Shown here piece after piece: positions 55,173 to 62,131 of a DNA stretch of 64,000 nt. Below the pieces are notes generated by a model. The model was not told the DNA's origin and searched no databases. It worked only from the letters and a program-made list of their open reading frames with translations. Numbering within the stretch: position 1 is the first letter of the stretch; each line of letters starts with the position of its first letter. The translations under genes and the position numbers were made by a program. Origin of the DNA: Lachnospiraceae bacterium (lineage in GTDB: Bacteria; Bacillota; Clostridia; Lachnospirales; Lachnospiraceae); NCBI GenBank assembly GCA_029005135.1, contig JAQXFO010000001.1, positions 1 to 64,000 on the forward strand, in the 5' to 3' direction.

Positions 55173-56205
55173 AGATACTCTCTTTCTCAAGGGCCTGCTT
55201 TTCAAGTATCGGGTCCAAGTCATAACAATCGGTCCGGAAGCCTGTCTTTTTAAGGACGCTTCGCATATCTTCGGGCAGGGGGGCGGCGATTCCCTTGCCG
55301 GCCAGGGCCCGGGGGTTCTGACAGTCTTCGGGAAAGACAAGCCGGTACGCGTGCAGCATCTGCCGGTTTATCCGCAGGCGGCGGTCACTGTCAGGCCAGG
55401 ACTCCGGCGTGCCGTACTTCCTGTCACCGACCACCGGGTGACCTTCAAAGGCCAGATGAGCCCGGATCTGATGGGGTTTTCCCGTGACGAGTTCCACCAT
55501 CAGAAGGCTCAGGCCCTCACAGGTCTCCAGGCTCCGGTAGCGGGTCTCCATACGTTCATAGCCCTTGCCGGCTTCGCCGCGGACGATCAGGGTGTTGTCG
55601 CTCTCCCGCTTCCGGCCCCAGGCAATCAGGGTGCCGCTTTTCTTCAGGCTGCCGTGGACCAGCGTCAGATAATACTTGCCTACGGCGCGGGTGCGGATCA
55701 GCTCCGCCCCATGCTGCAGCCCTTTCAGCGTCTTGCCGCAGAGCAGGATACCGCTGGTGTTTCTGTCAAGCCGGTGGCAGGGAGAGGGGCGGCAGACAGT
55801 CATATCCTCTTCCGTCAGCAGCTGTGTCCGCATAAGATAGTCGCGGAGAAAATCCACGGCACTGGGGCGTCCGCTCCTGTCTCCCTGGGACAACAGCCCC
55901 GGGGGTTTATTGAGAATGATGAAGTCATCATTTTCGAAAAGGATCGCCGGCGCTGGTCCGTCATAGACGGCCGGGGCGGCGGGGCGGCTTCGGAAGGCGG
56001 CAATCGTCTCGTCGGAAAGGAAGAAACGTACCACATCCTTTTCGGCAAGAATGAGGGCGCCTTCGGCTTTTGTGCCGTTGACCGTGATATTCTTTTTACG
56101 AAGCATCTTGTATATAAAGCTTTTCGGTGCCTTATCCAGATACTTTCCCGCGAATTTGTCCAGCCTCTGGCCGGCTTCGCGGCGGTCAATCACCTTTTCC
56201 TGCAT
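55135..56205 (-). CDS. RluA family pseudouridine synthase (second copy, RluC-like)
   Basis: This 356-residue paralogue of the gene at 37915 has an S4 domain (AGQRLDKFAGKYLDKAPKSFIYKMLR) and the catalytic HRLDRNTSGILL. An extension of about 60 residues follows the catalytic domain. The position modified cannot be inferred. It is the second gene of the operon that continues through lepB, recU and the his genes. Confidence 0.9.
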   Translation of the reverse strand: MQEKVIDRREAGQRLDKFAGKYLDKAPKSFIYKMLRKKNITVNGTKAEGALILAEKDVVRFFLSDETIAAFRSRPAAPAVYDGPAPAILFENDDFIILNKPPGLLSQGDRSGRPSAVDFLRDYLMRTQLLTEEDMTVCRPSPCHRLDRNTSGILLCGKTLKGLQHGAELIRTRAVGKYYLTLVHGSLKKSGTLIAWGRKRESDNTLIVRGEAGKGYERMETRYRSLETCEGLSLLMVELVTGKPHQIRAHLAFEGHPVVGDRKYGTPESWPDSDRRLRINRQMLHAYRLVFPEDCQNPRALAGKGIAAPLPEDMRSVLKKTGFRTDCYDLDPILEKQALEKESIYESQKRRQTRLS

Positions 56206-56212
56206 AGATACC

Positions 56213-56815
56213 TCACAGGGCGATGGCCAGAAGGGTATTGAAGATCAGGCCCTCCACCTCCAGATCCGGATAGCGGTCATCCGGCGCATAGTGGAAATCG
56301 GCCCTCAGGGAGTCGGCGTGGGCGTTCATGGAATCCAGCCGCTCGATATACTTATTGACATCCGTCAGCAGGTTGACGGTGCATTTGTACCCGTTGGCCC
56401 GCATGATTTTCATGATATGGTTTTCTTCGTATCGGAGGTCGGCTTTCGGATCGCGCATCAGGCCGACGACCGTATTGCCGCAGACGGCACAGGCCTCCAG
56501 CATCGCACTCTTCTCATAGGCCGTCAGGTACAGTTCGTAAGCCGTCGAGAGAGAGCCCTCATGGGATTTGATCCGCTCGTAGACCTCATTTTCCAGAGGA
56601 CGGCAGCGGAAGATCATGATGACGCTGACGATAACACGGCAGGCCGGCAGCAGGGAAATGACCGCCAGAACCGTGAGCAGGTTTTGAGTGGTATGGTTGA
56701 TCAGGAGTCCGGCGATGAAAATGGCGGCGGGCAGAGCGATAAGCCCCGCCAGCAACAGGAGACGGCGCCGTCTCTCGGCCCTGACATAACCGAAATTGCC
56801 TTTGGTTGCTTTCAT
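56213..56815 (-). CDS. two-span membrane protein of unknown function
   Basis: I do not recognise this 200-residue protein. It has a basic N-terminus, two adjacent membrane spans (about 18-40 and 45-68) and a cytosolic C-terminal domain with CAVCGNTVVGLMRD and a tail of acidic and aromatic residues. The ATG at 56815 with AAAGGCATTTT upstream is preferred over the track start. It is the first gene after a good promoter and heads the rluA-lepB-recU-his unit. Confidence 0.7.
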   Translation of the reverse strand: MKATKGNFGYVRAERRRRLLLLAGLIALPAAIFIAGLLINHTTQNLLTVLAVISLLPACRVIVSVIMIFRCRPLENEVYERIKSHEGSLSTAYELYLTAYEKSAMLEACAVCGNTVVGLMRDPKADLRYEENHIMKIMRANGYKCTVNLLTDVNKYIERLDSMNAHADSLRADFHYAPDDRYPDLEVEGLIFNTLLAIAL

Positions 56816-56859
56816 AAAATGCCTTTCTTGAGTGGTGCGGGTTTTGGATGCTGCCCTGA

Positions 56860-56888
56860 ATTGTATCATTCCCTTTTCCTGTTGTCTA
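56860..56888 (-). promoter_or_regulatory. predicted sigma-A promoter for the 56815-49574 operon
   Basis: TAGACA, 17 bases, TACAAT with an extended TG before the -10. The -35 overlaps the stop codon of the HAD gene. Confidence 0.6.
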
Positions 56889-57587
56889 TAAAACCTTCAG
56901 GGGCTGGCACTCTCGAAAATCCGTGATGTAATAATGCGCCAGAGCCGCTTTTTCCTCCCGTGTCGGGGCGGAATACCGGTCTTCAACGGCGCATACCGTC
57001 ATACCCGCCGACAGCCCTGAACGGATGCCCGGCAGCACATCTTCAAAGACGAGGCAGTCCCGGGGCTCGACGCCCAGGCGGCGGGCCGCTTCCAGATAGA
57101 CGTCCGGAGCCGGCTTATTGACCCCCACATCATCACAGGAGACAACCGCTGAGACGGCATCGGCAAAACCTCTGGCCTCCAGCATGCTGTCGATGAGGCG
57201 GCGGTTGTTCGCGGAGGCAATGGCGGCGGGGATCTTCGTGTTCTTCAGCCAGAACAGGATCTCTGCCGCCCCGGGCTTCAGGCTGAGACACTCCGCGTAG
57301 CGGATGCGGGCCATCTCGACCCAGTCGGCGATAATCTTATCCGGCGGATCCGGAATATGAAAATGGTCGATAAAATAGTCGGCGGCGGCACGGAAGGTGA
57401 TATTTTCCATTTCTCTTGCCAGGCCTTCGGGACAATCGACGCCGAACCCGGCCAGATACTCGCGATTGATCTCCTCCCAGACATACATGGAGTCGATGAG
57501 GGTGCCGTCCACATCAAAGATCACCGCACGGTAATCACGCAGATCCGGGGCTCTGTGAAAGCGGCTTCCGGTTTTGTCAGTTGGCAT
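56886..57587 (-). CDS. HAD-IA family phosphatase
   Basis: A 233-residue haloacid dehalogenase-type hydrolase of the beta-phosphoglucomutase/YhdT-like subgroup. Motif I is IFDVDGTLIDSM, motif II is IASANN, motif III is the lysine in VNKPAPDVY and motif IV is VFEDVLPGIRSG. A helical cap lies between motifs I and II. The natural substrate, usually a sugar phosphate or nucleotide, cannot be told. It starts 17 bases after the alarmone synthetase gene. Confidence 0.88.
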   Translation of the reverse strand: MPTDKTGSRFHRAPDLRDYRAVIFDVDGTLIDSMYVWEEINREYLAGFGVDCPEGLAREMENITFRAAADYFIDHFHIPDPPDKIIADWVEMARIRYAECLSLKPGAAEILFWLKNTKIPAAIASANNRRLIDSMLEARGFADAVSAVVSCDDVGVNKPAPDVYLEAARRLGVEPRDCLVFEDVLPGIRSGLSAGMTVCAVEDRYSAPTREEKAALAHYYITDFRECQPLKVL

Positions 57588-57604
57588 AGGGCGGTTTCCT
57601 TTTC

Positions 57605-58411
57605 TTAATTGATGCTCTGGGTTTGATTATCCTCGGACAGGATATCCAGCTGATCATGGAAATGCTGGAGGGCATTCAGATCGTTGAGCTGATAGATGCG
57701 GTAGAATTCATCCTGGATCTTGATGGCTTCCCGCTCATTGTTGGAAAGGCGGTACAGATTCTCGATGGTGTTCAGGATATCCTTGACCAGCAGGCACTGG
57801 ATGGAGTTGTTGTTCTCGGCATCCATGATCTCGTTGCGGACCTTCATCATTTCCTCATCCAGCTGTGTGGTAGCCTGAGCGATCCGTTCCAGCTGTGCCG
57901 AGATCTGCTCCGGCAGCTGGTTCTTGTATTTGTACTGCAGAAAATGCTCAGAGGTGGCCCAGAAGTTCATAGCCATGGTACGAACCTGGATCTCAGCCTG
58001 CAGGCGCTTGGGTCCCTTCATCGTATTCACGGTGTAGGCAATGATCAGATGATAGCTGCGGTAGCCGCTCTTTTTCTGATTCGTCAGATAATCCTTGCGG
58101 TGCAGGATCTCCATGTCAGTGCGCTTTTCGATGACCTCCACGGCGGCCTCGATATCTTCGATGAACTGGCAGATGATGCGGATGCCGGCAATGTCTTCAA
58201 TCTCCTCTTCCATCCTTTCAAAAGGGATGCCCTTGCGCCGCATTTTGTCAATAATGCCGGATACTTCCTTCACCCGGCCCTGGATGCTCTCCATCGGGCA
58301 GTAGATATTATGATTTTTGCATTCCAGACGGAAATTGTTAAGCTTTGTGGTGATCTCTGAGACGGCCTGACCGTAGGGGTCAAGGATCTCACGCCATAAT
58401 TGAATCTCCAT
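57605..58411 (-). CDS. relQ: small alarmone synthetase (RelQ/YjbM type)
   Basis: A GTP pyrophosphokinase-family protein that makes (p)ppGpp. The 268-residue protein contains only the RelA/SpoT synthetase domain: DIAGIRIICQF, KKSGYRSYHLI and AEIQVRTMAMNFWATSEH. The hydrolase, TGS and ACT domains of long Rel are absent. The ATG at 58411 has AGGAGG 6 bases upstream; the track start is 73 codons too early and lies in pepD. The C-terminal helices are typical of tetrameric RelQ. Confidence 0.92.
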   Translation of the reverse strand: MEIQLWREILDPYGQAVSEITTKLNNFRLECKNHNIYCPMESIQGRVKEVSGIIDKMRRKGIPFERMEEEIEDIAGIRIICQFIEDIEAAVEVIEKRTDMEILHRKDYLTNQKKSGYRSYHLIIAYTVNTMKGPKRLQAEIQVRTMAMNFWATSEHFLQYKYKNQLPEQISAQLERIAQATTQLDEEMMKVRNEIMDAENNNSIQCLLVKDILNTIENLYRLSNNEREAIKIQDEFYRIYQLNDLNALQHFHDQLDILSEDNQTQSIN

Positions 58412-58433
58412 AAAGGCCTCCTTTTGTAAGCCG

Positions 58434-59885
58434 TCAAGCTTCGGCAAGACAGGAAAGCAGCTTTTCAAGATAAGCCGCCAGACGCGCGGTGGAAGCGATA
58501 TCAAGGCTTTCCCGGTATGTGTGGATATCCGACATGGCGGGGCCGATGGACACCGCGTCAAGGCCCGGTAAGTTACTGTCGAAAATGCCGCACTCCAGGC
58601 CGGCGTGAATGACATCCACCACCATATCACGGCCCGTCATCTCCCGCCAGAGACGGCACATAGCCGTCCGGAGCGGGGAATCTTCCCGGAACTGCCAGGC
58701 CGGATAAGTGCCCTCTTCCGTGCAGGCGGCACCCAAAGCTCCGGCCAGCCGGCGGATCCTGTCACAGACGGCACATCTCTCGCTTTCAAGAGAACTTCTG
58801 ACCGAGGTCACGATCGTTGCCTCGGTCCTGCCGGTGGTCAGAATACCGGGATTGGCGGAGGTGCGGATGAGGGACGGATCCTTTTCCCTTGACAGAACCC
58901 CATAGGGAAGGGATGTCAGGAAGGCAAGCAGACGCTGTCTGTCTTCATCGGACAGAGCTCCTCCTGCCAGAATGTCGTCAGCCTCATGGGGACTGTTGCC
59001 TGTTATCCGGACTGACAGATCATCCCGGCCGGCCAGCTCACGGCGAATATCCTTCTCAAACGCAAGACACAGGGCGCGGAGCCCGTCCTCGTCCCCGGGA
59101 TCGACGGCAATCACCGCCGAAGCCGTCATGGGGATCGCATTGTCTTTAGTCCCGCCTTTAACAGACAGAAGGTGATAAGTTTTCCGGTCCTCAAGAAGGC
59201 ACAGGAGGCGGGCTAATAGTTTGACGGCATTGCCGCGGCCCTCCCCGATCATCTGACCGGAGTGCCCGCCCCTGAGACCATCGATCGTCACTGTGAAGAC
59301 GGCACCGGCGGCCGGGACGCGCCGGCAGGGAAAGACAGCGCGCATGGCCGCTCCTCCCGCACAGCCGGCGGTCAGGATACCCTCGTCTTCGGAATCGAGA
59401 TTGATCAGGAGGCGGCCTGTCAGCAAAGAGGTATCCAGGGCCGACGCCCCGAGAAGCCCGATCTCCTCATCCGAGGTAAAGACAGCCTCCAGGGCCGGAT
59501 GCTGCAGCGTCCTGTCCTCCAGGATCGCCAGCATGAGGGCCACCGCGATGCCGTTATCGGCGCCGAGGGTTGTTCCGTCGGCACGCAGACGGTTCCCATC
59601 CCGTATCACGCGGATGCCTTCCCGGAGAAAATCGAAAGTGACGCCGGGGGCGGTGTCGCCTACCATGTCAAGATGTCCCTGGAGGATCACCACCGCCGCC
59701 TTATCACAGCCCGGGGATGCGCTCTTTCTGATGATGACATTGTCGTGATCATCCGCCGTATAAGCAAGGCCCAGCTCTTCCGCACGGCGGCAGATAAAAT
59801 CCCGTGCCCGGCGGGTATGACCCGACACATGGGGTACAGCGGCATACTCTTCAAATATTTCCAGGATTCTTTCAATAGTCAGCAT
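58434..59885 (-). CDS. pepD: aminoacyl-histidine dipeptidase (PepD, M20 family)
   Basis: A zinc dipeptidase (483 residues) acting on Xaa-His and other dipeptides in the cytosol. The metal site is seen in LQGHLDMVGD, LGADNGIAVA, TSDEEIGLLGA and LLINLDSEDEG, with the last ligand near SDIHTYRESL. The ATG at 59885 gives the family start (MLTIERILEIFEEYAAVPHVSGH); the track start is far upstream. No strong RBS is visible. A terminator sits 40 bases upstream. Confidence 0.93.
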   Translation of the reverse strand: MLTIERILEIFEEYAAVPHVSGHTRRARDFICRRAEELGLAYTADDHDNVIIRKSASPGCDKAAVVILQGHLDMVGDTAPGVTFDFLREGIRVIRDGNRLRADGTTLGADNGIAVALMLAILEDRTLQHPALEAVFTSDEEIGLLGASALDTSLLTGRLLINLDSEDEGILTAGCAGGAAMRAVFPCRRVPAAGAVFTVTIDGLRGGHSGQMIGEGRGNAVKLLARLLCLLEDRKTYHLLSVKGGTKDNAIPMTASAVIAVDPGDEDGLRALCLAFEKDIRRELAGRDDLSVRITGNSPHEADDILAGGALSDEDRQRLLAFLTSLPYGVLSREKDPSLIRTSANPGILTTGRTEATIVTSVRSSLESERCAVCDRIRRLAGALGAACTEEGTYPAWQFREDSPLRTAMCRLWREMTGRDMVVDVIHAGLECGIFDSNLPGLDAVSIGPAMSDIHTYRESLDIASTARLAAYLEKLLSCLAEA

Positions 59886-59924
59886 AGTTTCGGACTCGCT
59901 TGCCCGTTCATCGGCCGGGCCATG

Positions 59925-59950
59925 AAAAAAGGGTGCTCCTCTGAGCACCC
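59925..59950 (-). terminator. intrinsic terminator after the coiled-coil gene
   Basis: On the minus strand GGGTGCT and AGCACCC form a 7-base stem, followed by TTTTTT. It separates the mgsA-like/coaD unit from pepD. Confidence 0.88.
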
Positions 59951-59970
59951 TGTCACATCTTATGAACTGT

Positions 59971-60570
59971 TCAGATTTCCTCATCCTCAGCCGGTTCTGC
60001 TTCGTCTTCGGCGATATCGACATCAGAGGCGGCCTGCGGTGCCAGTTCGGCACGGTTCTGATTGACGACGTCACTGGTGGACTGCAGCGCTTCGATGAAG
60101 GCCCTGTACTTGCCGCCGGCATCCGCCAGCGTACTGTTGACGAGCTCGGACAGATTGCCCAGCATATCGTCAGTATAATTGATGGCTGAGAGACGAATGC
60201 TGTTGGCATCGGCTGTGGCGGCATCCAGAATCTCCTGAGCCTGCTGATTGGCACGGTTGATCGTGGCATTCGCCTGAGCGTAGGCCTGCTGTGTCACCTC
60301 GTGCTGGCTGACAAGCTCGCGGGCGCGGGATTCCGCATTGGCCACGATGCCGTCGGCCTTGGACTGAGCATCGGCCAGAATCGCATCTTTATTGGAAATG
60401 ATCTTCTGATAACGCTTGATCTCGTCCGGCGTTTTCAGACGCAGCTCGCGCAGAAGCTCTTCCAGCTCTTCTTTGTTGACGACGATCTTTGTTGTGGACA
60501 GCGGCTGGAATTTGCAGCTGTCGACATACTCTTCGATTTCCTCAATGATCTGCTCAATTCTGCTGCTCAT
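59971..60570 (-). CDS. coiled-coil protein, DivIVA/ATPase-subunit-H-like, function unknown
   Basis: This 199-residue soluble protein has a short N-terminal part (IEQIIEEIEEYVDSC) and a long, alanine- and glutamate-rich coiled coil (about 45-150, DAILADAQSKADGIVANAESRA). An acidic tail ends the chain. Such proteins are often called vacuolar-type ATPase subunit H or ATPase, but no other ATPase subunit is nearby. Similarity to DivIVA-type scaffolds is only in architecture. A gene of this kind commonly follows coaD in Clostridia. Confidence 0.75.
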   Translation of the reverse strand: MSSRIEQIIEEIEEYVDSCKFQPLSTTKIVVNKEELEELLRELRLKTPDEIKRYQKIISNKDAILADAQSKADGIVANAESRARELVSQHEVTQQAYAQANATINRANQQAQEILDAATADANSIRLSAINYTDDMLGNLSELVNSTLADAGGKYRAFIEALQSTSDVVNQNRAELAPQAASDVDIAEDEAEPAEDEEI

Positions 60571-60581
60571 GTGTAATCTCC

Positions 60582-61061
60582 TTAACGATTGAATTTTTCA
60601 CGGATCTTTTCAGCGGCATAGGGAGGCACGAAACGGTCGATGTTCTCACCGAAGCTGGCCAGTTCCTTGACGATGGTAGAACTCAGATAAGCGTATTCCA
60701 GGCTGGTGACCATCAGCATCGTGTCGATATCGGGGGCCAGCACCCGGTTTGTCTGCGCCATCTGCAGCTCATACTCGAAATCCGTGACGGCTCTGAGTCC
60801 GCGAATCATCACATTCGCGCCGCAGGACCTTACAAAATTGACTGTCATGCCGTCAAAGGACAAGACCTTGACAGTGGGCATATCTTCAGTCACTACCTTT
60901 AGTATATTAACACGTTCATCTGTAGAAAACAACGGACTTTTTTGTGAATTCCGGAGCACGGCAACAACGACTTCATCGAAGAGATTGGTGGCTCTTCGGA
61001 TGATGTCGAGGTGGCCGTTTGTGACCGGGTCAAAGGTACCCGGGTAAACAGCAATCTTCAT
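60582..61061 (-). CDS. coaD: phosphopantetheine adenylyltransferase
   Basis: The fourth step of coenzyme A synthesis. The 159-residue protein carries YPGTFDPVTNGHLDIIRRA, RGLRAVTDFEYELQMAQTN and the C-terminal YLSSTIVKELASFG. It lies 9 bases after rsmD; rsmD-coaD is a near-universal Firmicutes pair. Confidence 0.97.
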   Translation of the reverse strand: MKIAVYPGTFDPVTNGHLDIIRRATNLFDEVVVAVLRNSQKSPLFSTDERVNILKVVTEDMPTVKVLSFDGMTVNFVRSCGANVMIRGLRAVTDFEYELQMAQTNRVLAPDIDTMLMVTSLEYAYLSSTIVKELASFGENIDRFVPPYAAEKIREKFNR

Positions 61062-61070
61062 AAGGTTTCC

Positions 61071-61622
61071 TTATCCCCATCTGAGGAACAGATGGCGGTT
61101 TGTCTTGTAAAGCTTGTCTTTGATAACGGCAAATCCCAGCTCTTCGACATAGTTAAAATCCGTTGAGCGGGAGGCTTCCACCACCACAATGGCGTCTTCG
61201 GCCAGCACGCGGCTATTGACCAGGGCTGTCAGTGTCGTCTTCTCCAATAGCTTGTCGTAGGGCGGATCCATGAAGACGATGTCAAAGGTCTCACGGCCGT
61301 CAAGGCGGGCGATAGCCGCGTCGGCGTCGCACTTCATCAATTCGGCTCTGTCCGTAAAACGGGTGAAGGCAAGATTCTCCTCGATGCACTTCTGAGCCTC
61401 GCGGCTGTTGTCCGCAAAGACACAGCGCATTGCCCCGCGGCTGATAGCTTCGATGCCGATGGCACCGCTTCCGGCATAGAGATCAAGAAAACGGCTGCCG
61501 TTGACATAGGGCATCAGGATGTTGAAAAGTGTTTCTTTTATCTTATCGGTCGTCGGCCTGACATCCATGGAACGCACGGTCTTCAGGGGCAGGCTTCTGG
61601 CCTCGCCGGCGATCACCCTCAT
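61071..61622 (-). CDS. rsmD: 16S rRNA m2G966 methyltransferase RsmD
   Basis: A SAM-dependent methyltransferase of 183 residues. The SAM-binding segment is FLDLYAGSGAIGIEAISRG and the catalytic tetrapeptide is DPPY in FMDPPYDKL. The start overlaps the mgsA-like stop by 4 bases. Confidence 0.95.
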   Translation of the reverse strand: MRVIAGEARSLPLKTVRSMDVRPTTDKIKETLFNILMPYVNGSRFLDLYAGSGAIGIEAISRGAMRCVFADNSREAQKCIEENLAFTRFTDRAELMKCDADAAIARLDGRETFDIVFMDPPYDKLLEKTTLTALVNSRVLAEDAIVVVEASRSTDFNYVEELGFAVIKDKLYKTNRHLFLRWG

Positions 61623-62035
61623 ATCATATACCCCTCGCCGGGATTGACGGCTTTGCGCCAGTCGAGATCGCCTCTCTCAAGGCCGAGGATCAGCATCTCT
61701 GCCGTTGCGATGTTCGTGGCCACCGGAATGCTGTTGAGATCGCAGGCCATAACGATGGACGTCACATCCGGATCCTTCGGATCGATCATGTTCGGATTAT
61801 AGAAAAAGATCACAAGATCCATCGCATTGCGGTCGATCATCTCAATAAACTGCTTGTCGCCGCCGATACTTCCCGGCAGAAACTTATGGACATGCAGGGA
61901 GGCGGCAGCCTCGATACGGCGCCCCGTTGTGCCTGTGGCGTAGATATCGTGTCTGGACAGAATCGTTTTGTAGGCGATGCAGAAATCTTCGATCAGAATA
62001 CTTTTGCTGTTATGCGCGATGATTCCAATATTCAT
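61619..62035 (-). CDS. mgsA: methylglyoxal synthase-like protein with altered active site
   Basis: Methylglyoxal synthase turns dihydroxyacetone phosphate into methylglyoxal when phosphate is low. The 138-residue protein matches the fold: H8 in GIIAHNSK, YATGTTGRRI, and the catalytic base D60 in GSIGGDKQ. However, the conserved FxxDP reads FFYNP (N80) and the PHxPD histidine reads DPKDPD (K87). The extended C-terminus (ERGDLDWRKAVNPGEG) also differs from E. coli. It could be a diverged enzyme or a regulator with another ligand. It has its own good promoter. Confidence 0.8.
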   Translation of the reverse strand: MNIGIIAHNSKSILIEDFCIAYKTILSRHDIYATGTTGRRIEAAASLHVHKFLPGSIGGDKQFIEMIDRNAMDLVIFFYNPNMIDPKDPDVTSIVMACDLNSIPVATNIATAEMLILGLERGDLDWRKAVNPGEGYMI

Positions 62036-62057
62036 AGTCTATACCTCGCTAAAAGGC

Positions 62058-62086
62058 ATTATAACAAACTCCGGGAGTTAAGTAAA
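62058..62086 (-). promoter_or_regulatory. predicted sigma-A promoter for mgsA-like-rsmD-coaD unit
   Basis: TTTACT, 17 bases, perfect TATAAT on the minus strand, about 25-50 bases before the ATG. Confidence 0.75.
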
Positions 62087-62106
62087 CAAAACCGGTATTG
62101 ACCGGC
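62087..62106 (-). terminator. hairpin with T-run downstream of recG
   Basis: CCGGTCAATACCGG followed by TTTTGTTT on the minus strand. A second small hairpin, CCCT/AGGG with TTTT, overlaps the recG stop. Together they probably end the recG transcript. Confidence 0.5.
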
Positions 62107-62131
62107 AAAGACTTTACGGAAAACCCTCCGG

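Noticed and set aside
59971-60570. Subunit of a V-type ATPase
   Set aside because: The resemblance is only a generic coiled coil and no other ATPase subunit gene lies nearby.
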